A DNA stretch of 18,773 nt from assembly GCA_947626485.1 (NCBI GenBank), contig CANQSG010000016.1:1-18773 (forward strand). Direction: 5' to 3'. Made by a program: the position numbers and the translations under genes. This DNA is from an uncultured Clostridia bacterium. GTDB lineage: Bacteria; Bacillota; Clostridia; Oscillospirales; Acutalibacteraceae. Of this stretch, positions 1 to 5,257 are shown in pieces. How positions within the stretch are numbered: position 1 is the first letter of the stretch; each line of letters starts with the position of its first letter. The notes beneath the pieces are model-generated. The model saw only the letters and a program-made list of their open reading frames with translations. It did not search any database and was not told the origin of the DNA.

Positions 1-549
1 GTCGTCATTCCCGCCACCGTCACGTTGGTCTGGAACAGCGCCTTTGCGGGCTGCACCGCTTTAAAAGAGGTGATTTTCCGCGACGGAACCGAGCGGCAGG
101 AAATTTTTGAAAGAGCGTTTGAAAGCTGCACCGCGCTGACCGAGGTCCGGCTTGCCGAAAATCTGGAAAAATTAGAGGCTCGCGCGTTTTTTAACTGCAC
201 CTCGTTAAAAAAAGTGAATATCCCGAAAAACCTCGACGATATGTACATGGAGGTCTTTTGCGGCTGCCCGATCGAGGAGTTGACGCTGGAGGAGGGCATT
301 CGGAAGGTCGGCACCTACGCCTCGTTTTGGGGCGCGAAATTTACGGAGCTGCACCTCCCGGCAAGCGTCGAGGAGCTGGGGGAATACGCGTTCCACGACA
401 ACGTGGAAAAGGTTTACTTTTCCGGCGACGCGCCGCAAAAAGTCGGCGAGCAGCCCTTCGGCACGAAGGCGACAATTTACTATCCGAAGGGCGCCGCCGG
501 TTGGGACGACACGCCGCTGCGGGAAATGTACACCCTTGTGGAGGAATAA
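1..549 (+). CDS. BspA-like leucine-rich-repeat protein, 5' end outside window
   Basis: The reading frame is open from the first base, so the real start lies upstream; the first possible internal start (TTG at 25) would cut into a repeat. The protein has tandem repeats of about 23 residues of the type AFxxCTALxEVxL, the hallmark of BspA-like LRR_5 domains, which in gut bacteria form surface or secreted binding proteins. The last 40 residues leave the repeat pattern: a GDAP segment, then YYPKGAAGWDDT and LREMYTLVEE. The same tail recurs in the next gene, so the two are paralogues. The last codons (GTG GAG GAA TAA) also contain the GGAGG ribosome binding site of the following gene, whose ATG abuts the stop. 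Ligand and anchoring are unknown because the N-terminus is missing. Confidence 0.85.
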   Translation, partial: VVIPATVTLVWNSAFAGCTALKEVIFRDGTERQEIFERAFESCTALTEVRLAENLEKLEARAFFNCTSLKKVNIPKNLDDMYMEVFCGCPIEELTLEEGIRKVGTYASFWGAKFTELHLPASVEELGEYAFHDNVEKVYFSGDAPQKVGEQPFGTKATIYYPKGAAGWDDTPLREMYTLVEE

Positions 550-1206
550 ATGATGTACCGTAACAGAAAAACGCGCGGGCTGCGCCTTGTCCTGCTGGGG
601 CTGGCGGGCTGTCTGGCGGCGGCGTTGACCGCCTGCGCCGGGAAAAAACCGGCGGAAGCCGACACGCCCGGCGCTGCCCCCGCCTCGGATTTTGTCTGTG
701 AATTCTTGCAGGAGGGCGACAACGCCGTCATCAAGAAATACGTCGGGAACGAGAAGACCGTCGTCATCCCGCAGACCATCGACGGCATGACCGTCCGCCT
801 GATTTCAGACGGTGCGTTTTCCGGCTCCGAGGTCGAAAAGGTCGTGATCCCCTCCACCGTGACCCACATTTATTATTATTCCTTCAACAGCTGCCCCGCG
901 CTGCGGGAGGTCGAGTTCGGGGACGGGGTCCTCGAGATCATGGAATGGGCGTTCAAAGACTGCCCCGCGCTTACCACGGTCACGCTGCCGGCGACGCTGC
1001 GCAACCTCGGCACAGAAGCCTTCGCCTGCGACCCGCGAATCTACGAAGACGGCGGCATACGGGAAGCCCATTTTCGCGGCGACGCGCCGTCGTCGGGGCT
1101 GAATCCCTTCGGGGAGTCCGAGGCCGTGAAGGTTTACTACCCGAAGGACGCCGCCGGCTGGGACGACACGCGGCTGCGGGAAATGTACACGCTTGTGGAG
1201 GAATAA
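550..1206 (+). CDS. BspA-like leucine-rich-repeat lipoprotein
   Basis: A 218-residue predicted lipoprotein. Basic residues 3-11 are followed by a hydrophobic stretch and a lipobox LTAC with Cys29 as the likely lipidation site, so the mature protein should be tethered outside the cytoplasmic membrane. After an Ala/Pro linker come three or four LRR_5 repeats (GAFSGSEVEKVVIPSTVTHI, SCPALREVEF, DCPALTTVTLPATL), then the tail GDAP...VYYPKDAAGWDDTRLREMYTLVEE shared with the preceding gene. ATG codons lie at 550 and 553; GGAGG at 540-544 gives spacings of 5 and 8 nt, so 553 is also possible. Stop-start abutment suggests cotranscription and translational coupling. LRR_5 proteins of this size probably bind proteins or glycans; the specific role cannot be read from sequence. 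Confidence 0.88.
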   Translation: MMYRNRKTRGLRLVLLGLAGCLAAALTACAGKKPAEADTPGAAPASDFVCEFLQEGDNAVIKKYVGNEKTVVIPQTIDGMTVRLISDGAFSGSEVEKVVIPSTVTHIYYYSFNSCPALREVEFGDGVLEIMEWAFKDCPALTTVTLPATLRNLGTEAFACDPRIYEDGGIREAHFRGDAPSSGLNPFGESEAVKVYYPKDAAGWDDTRLREMYTLVEE

Positions 1207-1290
1207 CGCCCGATGATCGAGGTCGAGGAACAATACAAGGAAAAGCTGACGCCCGAGCGGATCGCGGAAGATCTTGATTTTTCGGTTCCG
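1151..1290 (+). repeat. 140-bp direct repeat, copy 1
   Basis: This segment recurs at 1608-1747 with one mismatch (C at 1158, T at 1615). It spans the last codons of the LRR lipoprotein, the intergenic ribosome binding site and the first 26 codons of the two-TM gene. The offset is 457 bp. Confidence 0.95.
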
Positions 1291-1599
1291 GTTTATCTGG
1301 TGGGCTATTTTGTCCTGCTCGCCATCCTTTTCCCGGCCATCGTGCTGATCTTTCAAACGATTCTCTCTGTCCGCCCCGGGCTCTTTCCTCTGGGGCGCGC
1401 GGTTCGCATTCTTCTGCTCGCGGAAGCGGCGCTCTTTTGTCTTTCGGCAGCCGCAACGATCCTGCTGCACCGGGCGATCCGGACGAAAAAATTCCGCGTG
1501 GAGGTCGGGGAGGATTTCATCGTCGTCCGCTACCCCTACACCAAAAAGATCGCCATGAGTTACAGTACCGTGGTTTTTACCTATTCGCCCGAATCCTGA
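1213..1599 (+). CDS. Small two-TM protein, shortened copy of the next gene
   Basis: A 128-residue protein with a charged N-terminus (MIEVEEQYKEKLTPERIAED), two hydrophobic segments at about 27-50 and 60-82, and a short C-terminal domain ending GEDFIVVRYPYTKKIAM. Its first 25 residues and last 30 residues are nearly the same as in the gene at 1670, but about 59 residues between them are absent: here the chain goes directly from KFRVEV to GEDF. It therefore looks like an internally deleted duplicate, still open and possibly expressed. GGAGG at 1197-1201, inside the end of the upstream LRR gene, is 11 nt before the ATG. The C-terminus weakly recalls YcxB-like domains; I do not claim a function. 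Confidence 0.75.
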   Translation: MIEVEEQYKEKLTPERIAEDLDFSVPVYLVGYFVLLAILFPAIVLIFQTILSVRPGLFPLGRAVRILLLAEAALFCLSAAATILLHRAIRTKKFRVEVGEDFIVVRYPYTKKIAMSYSTVVFTYSPES

Positions 1600-1606
1600 C
1601 CCACGC

Positions 1607-1663
1607 GCCGCCGGTTGGGACGACACGCGGCTGCGGGAAATGTACACGCTTGTGGAGGAATAA
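1607..1663 (+). pseudogene. Stranded LRR-gene C-terminus (recombination scar)
   Basis: The gap between the two two-TM genes still encodes the LRR tail AAGWDDTRLREMYTLVEE and its TAA stop, with no LRR domain in front. It begins only a few bases after the TGA of the preceding gene. It carries the GGAGG (1654-1658) that serves the gene at 1670. This shows that the duplicated unit began inside the end of an LRR gene. Confidence 0.85.
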
Positions 1664-1747
1664 CGCCCGATGATCGAGGTCGAGGAACAATACAAGGAAA
1701 AGCTGACGCCCGAGCGGATCGCGGAAGATCTTGATTTTTCGGTTCCG
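1608..1747 (+). repeat. 140-bp direct repeat, copy 2
   Basis: Second copy of the segment at 1151-1290. Bases 1605-1627 match the partial LRR gene (491-513) exactly, whereas the sequence after that matches the LRR lipoprotein gene, so the left edge is a mosaic of both LRR genes. Confidence 0.95.
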
Positions 1748-2233
1748 CACGATCTGCTGTTCATTTTTTTCCTGCTTGCCGTCTTCTCCGCGGTCATGGC
1801 GCTTGCCTTTTATGCGTTTTCCTTGCTTCTGCCCGATGTCTTCCCCTTTGGACGATCGTTCCGTATTTTTTTGTTCGCGGTAGTGGTGTTCTATTGTTTT
1901 TCGGCAGTCAGGACGATCCTGCTACATCGGGTGATCCGGGAGAAAAAATTCCTCGTGGAGATCGACCGACTCGTCGAGAAATGCAAATACCCATGGCATT
2001 TTCTCTACTGGCATCGTGATAACCCGTCGCGCCTCACCTTTTCGCGCTTCGGCAAGTATTCTATTTGGCGGATGGAATACTACCCGTGGTCGAAAAACTT
2101 CGCCATGCACCAGTCGACCCTTTTCAGCGCGTCGGATATCGGGGAGGATTTCATCGTCGTTCTCTACCCCTACACCAAAAAGATCGCCATGATTTACAGC
2201 ACCAGGGTTTTTACCTATTTGCCCGAATCCTGA
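1670..2233 (+). CDS. Two-TM membrane protein with C-terminal domain, unknown function
   Basis: A 187-residue protein, the full-length relative of the gene at 1213. N-terminal region MIEVEEQYKEKLTPERIAED is identical; two predicted membrane segments follow at about 27-52 and 61-83. The C-terminal 100 residues are predicted cytoplasmic and beta-rich, rich in aromatic residues (KYPWHFLYWH, WRMEYYPWSKNF), ending GEDFIVVLYPYTKKIAM...VFTYLPES. Two N-terminal helices plus a small beta domain resemble the layout of YcxB-like proteins, but no diagnostic motif is visible, so this is a weak suggestion. The GGAGG at 1654-1658 lies within the LRR scar. A strong terminator follows 20 nt after the stop, so this is the last gene of the LRR operon. 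Confidence 0.78.
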   Translation: MIEVEEQYKEKLTPERIAEDLDFSVPHDLLFIFFLLAVFSAVMALAFYAFSLLLPDVFPFGRSFRIFLFAVVVFYCFSAVRTILLHRVIREKKFLVEIDRLVEKCKYPWHFLYWHRDNPSRLTFSRFGKYSIWRMEYYPWSKNFAMHQSTLFSASDIGEDFIVVLYPYTKKIAMIYSTRVFTYLPES

Positions 2234-2248
2234 CCCACTTACCGCCCG

Positions 2249-2290
2249 AAAAAACGACCGCACCCGGTTTTGCGTGCGGTCGTTTTTTGC
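2249..2290 (+). terminator. Rho-independent terminator of the LRR operon
   Basis: An 11-bp perfect stem (2253-2263 with 2274-2284) and a 10-nt loop, flanked by an A-run on the left and a T-run on the right. It should end the LRR/two-TM transcript and could work in both directions. Confidence 0.9.
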
Positions 2291-2338
2291 TATCCCGCCG
2301 AGTTACAAAACTGTAAACTGAAATAACAGAAGGAAACC

Positions 2339-2367
2339 TTGCTTTTCCCCGGCGCCGGTGCTACATT
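2339..2367 (+). promoter_or_regulatory. Sigma-A promoter of the 2401 lipoprotein
   Basis: TTGCTT at 2339-2344, a 17-nt spacer, and TACATT at 2362-2367. It lies between the upstream terminator and the lipoprotein start, with AAGGAG at 2386-2391. Confidence 0.65.
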
Positions 2368-2400
2368 GAGAATAGAAAAACGGAAAAGGAGCGGGGTTCC

Positions 2401-2958
2401 ATGTGGAAAAAACGTTGCATCATTCTTTTGTTGTGCGGGCTTTTGGCGTTTGCCGCCGGCTGTGCAAAATCCGGCGGAGCCGCCGTCGACGCCTACGCGG
2501 CCTTTCTGCGCTCCGATGAGATCCGAGCAAATTGCCGCGTCTCGGACGGCGCCCCCGGCATCGACCGCTTCGCCTATTTCGATCTCAACGCCGACGGTGT
2601 GCCGGAGCTGCTCACATCTTCGCAGGCGTATGAGGTGTATTCCTACCGCGACGGGCAGGTGACCCGCTGGGAGTGGGCGTCGTTCAACCCGATGGACGCC
2701 GCCGTCGACGTCCTGCAAAACGGCGCGATCTTTTCGGAAAAATCCGGCACCGAGACGATCTACAGCTACACGACCTTCGACGCCAACGGCGCCCCCACAA
2801 CGGTCAATTTCGCCGTCACATCCGCCGCCCCCGCCCGCTATTATTTCGCCGGAGCCGAGGTCACGGAAGAAGAATGGCAAGCCCGAACCCAAGACTATTT
2901 CGCCGCAGCGGAGAAAAAGGCGGAGGTTAAATGGGAACAATGGGAGCCGGAGGGCTGA
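2401..2958 (+). CDS. Small lipoprotein with a calcium-loop-like motif
   Basis: A 185-residue predicted lipoprotein: MWKKRC, a hydrophobic core, then a lipobox ending AAGC with Cys21 as lipid attachment site. Residues 59-70 read YFDLNADGVPEL, an Asp/Asn-rich loop of the DxNxDGxxEL type seen in EF-hand/dockerin-like calcium loops and common in secreted proteins of gut Clostridia. The remainder looks like alternating strands (YEVYSYRDGQVTRWEW, ETIYSYTTFDANG) and ends with a charged helix. AAGGAG is 9 nt before the ATG, and the gene has its own promoter, so it is probably monocistronic. No specific function is recognised. A role in sensing or binding at the cell surface is only an inference from its location. 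Confidence 0.82.
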   Translation: MWKKRCIILLLCGLLAFAAGCAKSGGAAVDAYAAFLRSDEIRANCRVSDGAPGIDRFAYFDLNADGVPELLTSSQAYEVYSYRDGQVTRWEWASFNPMDAAVDVLQNGAIFSEKSGTETIYSYTTFDANGAPTTVNFAVTSAAPARYYFAGAEVTEEEWQARTQDYFAAAEKKAEVKWEQWEPEG

Positions 2959-2967
2959 CATATAATC

Positions 2968-2982
2968 CGTCCGCGCAGCGGA
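2968..2982. repeat. Small perfect hairpin after the lipoprotein gene
   Basis: GTCCGC and GCGGAC separated by GCA form a 6-bp stem with a three-base loop. No T-run follows, so it is not an obvious intrinsic terminator. It lies just before the 31-bp repeat arm and may be part of that repeat element. Confidence 0.5.
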
Positions 2983-2989
2983 CACCGCC

Positions 2990-3020
2990 ACTCTTCACTC
3001 TTCACTCTTAGTTCATCACT
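2990..3020 (+). repeat. 31-bp inverted repeat, left arm, built on ACTCTTC heptamers
   Basis: The arm consists of ACTCTTC, ACTCTTC and ACTCTTA followed by GTTCATCACT. Its exact reverse complement lies at 3607-3637, on the other side of the three tRNA genes. The heptamer reiteration suggests a dispersed genomic repeat rather than coding sequence. Confidence 0.92.
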
Positions 3021-3027
3021 AAAAAGC

Positions 3028-3118
3028 GGGACTCGACTCTCGCGCTGCGGCGCTCAGTCAGGCGCGGCTCTGACGTCCCACCGGGACGTCATTCACTCCC
3101 GCGCCTCCTTCGAGTCCC
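3028..3118. repeat. Nested-hairpin noncoding element
   Basis: Three concentric inverted repeats share one centre: 3028-3036 with 3110-3118 (9 bp, GGGACTCGA/TCGAGTCCC), 3061-3067 with 3099-3105 (7 bp), and 3072-3079 with 3083-3090 (8 bp, 3-nt loop). The arrangement predicts an extended imperfect cruciform or RNA hairpin, as in palindromic or miniature mobile elements. No ORF is supported. Confidence 0.6.
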
Positions 3119-3123
3119 TTAGC
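3109..3123 (+). repeat. Inverted 15-bp copy of the tRNA-Val 3' end
   Basis: TTCGAGTCCCTTAGC is identical to the T-loop and acceptor 3' strand of tRNA-Val (complement of 3179-3193) but points the other way. It resembles a displaced tRNA attachment-site fragment. Confidence 0.75.
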
Positions 3124-3133
3124 TATATAAAAG

Positions 3134-3171
3134 AAGAAAAGAGCACCCTCATTTGAGGGCGCTCTTTTCTT
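3134..3171 (-). terminator. Terminator of tRNA-Val
   Basis: A long stem, AAGAAAAGAGC-x-CCCTC pairing with GAGGG-x-GCTCTTTTCTT around an ATTT loop, with one A/C mismatch. On the minus strand it directly follows tRNA-Val and ends in a T-rich tract; it is nearly symmetrical. Confidence 0.85.
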
Positions 3172-3246
3172 GGTGGACGCTAAGGGACTCGAACCCATGA
3201 CCGCCCGCACGTCAAGCGGGAGCTCTACCAGCTGAGCTAAACGTCC
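3171..3246 (-). tRNA. tRNA-Val (anticodon GAC)
   Basis: Read on the minus strand this is a 76-nt cloverleaf: acceptor GGACGTT paired with AGCGTCC (one G-T pair), D-arm GCTC/GAGC, anticodon stem CCCGC/GCGGG around TTGACGT with anticodon GAC (plus-strand 3211-3213), T-loop TTCGAGT, and an encoded CCA end. It decodes GUC valine codons. It is divergent from the tRNA-Met/tRNA-Glu pair and has its own promoter and terminator. Confidence 0.95.
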
Positions 3247-3259
3247 AATCGCAACAAAT

Positions 3260-3288
3260 ATCATACCACACCGCGCGCGAAAAAGCAA
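3260..3288 (-). promoter_or_regulatory. Promoter of tRNA-Val
   Basis: On the minus strand, TTGCTT (plus 3283-3288), a 17-nt spacer, and TATGAT (plus 3260-3265), placing transcription start only a few bases before the mature tRNA. Confidence 0.75.
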
Positions 3289-3361
3289 CCCTTTTTTTCG
3301 CTTTTTTTAAATTTTCCTTCAATTTTTTCCTTCCATTCTTCGCCCGGGCGTAAAAAAGGGG

Positions 3362-3390
3362 TTGACATCTGGGCTGGTTTCGGGTATAAT
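3362..3390 (+). promoter_or_regulatory. Consensus promoter of tRNA-Met/tRNA-Glu
   Basis: TTGACA at 3362-3367, a 17-nt spacer and TATAAT at 3385-3390: a perfect sigma-A promoter, as expected for a strongly transcribed stable-RNA operon. The tRNA begins 18 nt after the -10 box. Confidence 0.95.
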
Positions 3391-3408
3391 ATAGCAGTCC
3401 CACGCCAT

Positions 3409-3485
3409 GGCGGTATAGCTCAGTTGGCTAGAGCATGCGGTTCATACCCGCAGTGTCATTGGTTCGAATCCAATTACCGCTACCA
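3409..3485 (+). tRNA. tRNA-Met (anticodon CAT), elongator type
   Basis: A 77-nt cloverleaf with encoded CCA: acceptor GGCGGTA paired with TACCGCT (terminal G-T), D-arm GCTC/GAGC, anticodon stem TGCGG/CCGCA with loop TTCATAC, and T-arm ATTGG/CCAAT. The anticodon stem lacks the three consecutive G-C pairs of initiator tRNA, so it is read as elongator methionine tRNA. A tRNA-Ile2 with modified CAT is less likely from the acceptor and anticodon-stem sequence. Confidence 0.93.
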
Positions 3486-3491
3486 TGGGCC

Positions 3492-3567
3492 GGCCCGGTG
3501 GTCAAGAGGCCTAAGACACCGCCCTTTCACGGCGGTAACACGGGTTCGAATCCCGTCCGGGTCACCA
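3492..3567 (+). tRNA. tRNA-Glu (anticodon TTC)
   Basis: A 76-nt cloverleaf 6 nt after tRNA-Met: acceptor GGCCCGG with CCGGGTC, anticodon stem CCGCC/GGCGG around CTTTCAC with TTC at 3526-3528, T-arm ACGGG/CCCGT, encoded CCA. Cotranscribed with tRNA-Met; the terminator begins immediately after CCA. Confidence 0.95.
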
Positions 3568-3604
3568 AAAAACGGCAGGAGCGTTTTGCTCCTGCCGTTT
3601 TTTG
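3567..3604 (+). terminator. Terminator of the tRNA-Met/tRNA-Glu operon
   Basis: A perfect stem AACGGCAGGAGC/GCTCCTGCCGTT (3571-3582 with 3588-3599) with a GTTTT loop, an A-run before and a T-run after. Confidence 0.93.
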
Positions 3605-3606
3605 GT

Positions 3607-3637
3607 AGTGATGAACTAAGAGTGAAGAGTGAAGAGT
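3607..3637 (-). repeat. 31-bp inverted repeat, right arm
   Basis: Exact reverse complement of 2990-3020. Together the arms enclose all three tRNA genes, their promoters and terminators, and the nested-hairpin element (about 650 bp). Confidence 0.92.
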
Positions 3638-3664
3638 TGGAAGAGGGAAGCTGTATAATAAAAA

Positions 3665-3693
3665 TGGACAAGCGAAACAAGGAGTGGTAAAAT
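3665..3693 (+). promoter_or_regulatory. Putative promoter of the 3713-4275 pair
   Basis: TGGACA at 3665-3670, a 17-nt spacer, and TAAAAT at 3688-3693, followed by the ribosome binding site AAAGAGG at 3701-3707. A TATAAT at 3654-3659 also exists but lacks a good -35. Confidence 0.5.
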
Positions 3694-3712
3694 AAAACGG
3701 AAAGAGGTTCCT

Positions 3713-3874
3713 ATGAAAAATCCATTCTTCGGAGATATCGGCGATTACGGAAAATACGGGCTGCGTTCTTTTCCGGCGGCGCGCGGCGTTTCCGTCAACC
3801 GGTATCTGACGGAAAATTCACCGACGAGCCGATTTGACGGATTTCATCTTGCAGAAGGGAGGCCGCAATATTGA
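3713..3874 (+). pseudogene. Truncated remnant of a DIxDYxKYGLLR-family protein
   Basis: A 53-codon ORF with a proper ribosome binding site. Its start, MKNPFFGDIGDYGKYGLR, matches from memory the conserved N-terminus of a widespread uncharacterised bacterial family of about 200 residues (YFGDIxDYxKYGLLR). A second family-like piece, VNRYLTEN, follows immediately, but the rest is absent and the frame ends at TGA. It therefore looks like an internally deleted and truncated remnant, although it could still be translated. Its TGA overlaps the TTG start of the next gene, so it may survive as a leader that couples translation. The family assignment is from memory and unverified. Confidence 0.55.
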
Positions 3875-4275
3875 GAAGCCTCAAACGCTTTTTCCGAAAA
3901 AAGAAACCGCAGACCTCGGCGACCCCGGCGGACAAGCCGAACTGGGGCGACATCGTGGCGACCCTGTACGACAAAGGTCTGGACGCGTTCAACTGCGAGG
4001 TCGTGCGGGTGATTTATTCCGAAGACCGCAGCATCCGGTACGTCATCCTGAAGGACGAAGCCGGACGCTACACCTACGAGATCGAAGCGATTTATCAATG
4101 GTACGACGACGAATGGGGTTATCACTGCGCCGACGACGGCGTCCTGCCCGCCCAGTGGGAACCCTTCCACGGCAGGATCGGCAATTCCTTTTTCGACAAC
4201 GAACCGGATTTGCTCCGCGAGCTGACCGCCGAGCCGGAATACATCCGGTATTTCTACCCGCCCGCCGAAAAATAA
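3871..4275 (+). CDS. Conserved-looking small cytosolic protein, unknown function
   Basis: A 134-residue protein with no signal peptide or membrane segment. It starts with a basic stretch (MRSLKRFFRKKK), then GDIVATLYDKGLDAFNCEVV, a beta-rich centre (IRYVILKDEAGRYTYEIEAI), a tryptophan/tyrosine/acid-rich stretch (YQWYDDEWGYHC) and an acidic C-terminus (LLRELTAEPEYIRYFY). The start is TTG at 3871, supported by AAGGGAGG at 3855-3862 with 8-nt spacing and by a TTGA overlap with the preceding remnant's stop. It resembles unannotated short proteins seen in Clostridia, possibly immunity-protein-like, but I recognise no family and assign no function. Confidence 0.75.
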   Translation: MRSLKRFFRKKKPQTSATPADKPNWGDIVATLYDKGLDAFNCEVVRVIYSEDRSIRYVILKDEAGRYTYEIEAIYQWYDDEWGYHCADDGVLPAQWEPFHGRIGNSFFDNEPDLLRELTAEPEYIRYFYPPAEK

Positions 4276-4329
4276 CCCCCGCCGCAAAGGATGCGGCATG
4301 ATAAATTGCAAAAGGAGCGACAAACGAAA

Positions 4330-4785
4330 ATGATGAAAAAAATAGGCCGGATCGTTCTCTCTGTGCTATCCATCCTTTTTCTCGCGATTTTATGCTTTAT
4401 CATATCAATACCTGTGACAAATAATTGCATCGCCGCGAATGTTGCAATGGAATTATCGTCCCTCCCGCTGCCGGAACAAACGCAATCCATTGAAAAAATA
4501 TCCCGCGCGGGGAAATTGATCGGAAGCGGAAACGGGATGCAGTATTTCGGCGCCGTTCTTTTGAAAAGCGACCTGTCTTTAGACGAGCTAACCGCCTATT
4601 ATTCCGGCATTGCCGAAGACGGCAGGCACTATACCGTCGAACGCCAGACCGGCAAACAGATCGAAGTGATCGAGCACGGGAGCATGGAATTTCATTCCGA
4701 TATCGACGCAAGCAACTACTATATTCTATATGCCTGGGGCAGCCACCCCGGCATTTTCGCCGACCTCGACCTTCGCGGCCACTGA
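4330..4785 (+). CDS. Membrane-anchored extracytoplasmic protein, unknown function
   Basis: From the ATG at 4330 the protein is 151 residues: a basic start (MMKKIGR), one membrane segment at about 8-30, then an extracytoplasmic domain with SLPLPEQTQSIEKISRAGKL, GSGNGMQYFGAVLLKS, LSLDELTAYYSG and a terminal DLDLRGH. AAAGGAG at 4311-4317 is 12 nt upstream, somewhat long. A start at 4291 would add 13 polar residues before the anchor and has a poorer site, so 4330 is preferred. The LPLPExT...GNGMQYFGA pattern is one I have seen in unannotated Clostridia proteins; no activity is known to me. It probably shares the transcript of the gene 54 nt upstream. Confidence 0.75.
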   Translation: MMKKIGRIVLSVLSILFLAILCFIISIPVTNNCIAANVAMELSSLPLPEQTQSIEKISRAGKLIGSGNGMQYFGAVLLKSDLSLDELTAYYSGIAEDGRHYTVERQTGKQIEVIEHGSMEFHSDIDASNYYILYAWGSHPGIFADLDLRGH

Positions 4786-5257
4786 TTTCAAAAAAACAGC
4801 GCCATTCGCCCCGGCCGCGTCGGAGAACGGAAGCGGATAAATTATCTGAAAACATCTTTTCTTCAACTTTTCAATTAATAACTCTCGCTACCTAACAATA
4901 AACTGCTGCTTGCTGTTCAATACAAATTTGCGGTTTTTGTTACTTATTCATGCGGCAAATGCTTCCTGCTTCTCTATTTGAATGGTGTTACCACAATCAT
5001 GACGATTGAGTCCTTTCGTTAGCTTGCGGTGTGGTAACTTTATCCTGCCGGACTTTTTCGCTTTTTTCTATCCCTTTGGTCTCACATCTACTGTAACGCT
5101 ACATTTGGTACACATACCCAACAAATAATCCTCTTGCGTTTTTATGTGGAATCCATTATAATAATTTTGGCTCACGTCATTGATGTCATCAGAAGACGAA
5201 CCGCTACCGAGAGCCGATGTCGACTTCTTAATTACAGAAAAACATAAAGGAGTTCTC
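4786..5257. other. AT-rich intergenic region, possible decayed sequence
   Basis: About 470 bp clearly more AT-rich than most of the window. It holds a 9-bp inverted repeat (GTTACCACA at 4987-4995, TGTGGTAAC at 5030-5038). Short minus-strand open stretches look like broken coding sequence, but nothing recognisable can be assembled. No strong promoter or terminator was found; the only clear signal is the ribosome binding site at its right end. Confidence 0.4.

Noticed and set aside
2990..3010. Heptamer repeats ACTCTTC as a CRISPR array or coding repeat
   Set aside because: Units are contiguous, without spacers, and only three are present per arm.
3058..3690. Short ORFs running through the tRNA genes on both strands
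   Set aside because: They consist of tRNA and terminator sequence; cloverleaves explain the region.
4987..5038. Inverted repeat GTTACCACA/TGTGGTAAC as insertion-sequence ends
   Set aside because: The arms are only 34 bp apart and no transposase lies between or beside them.
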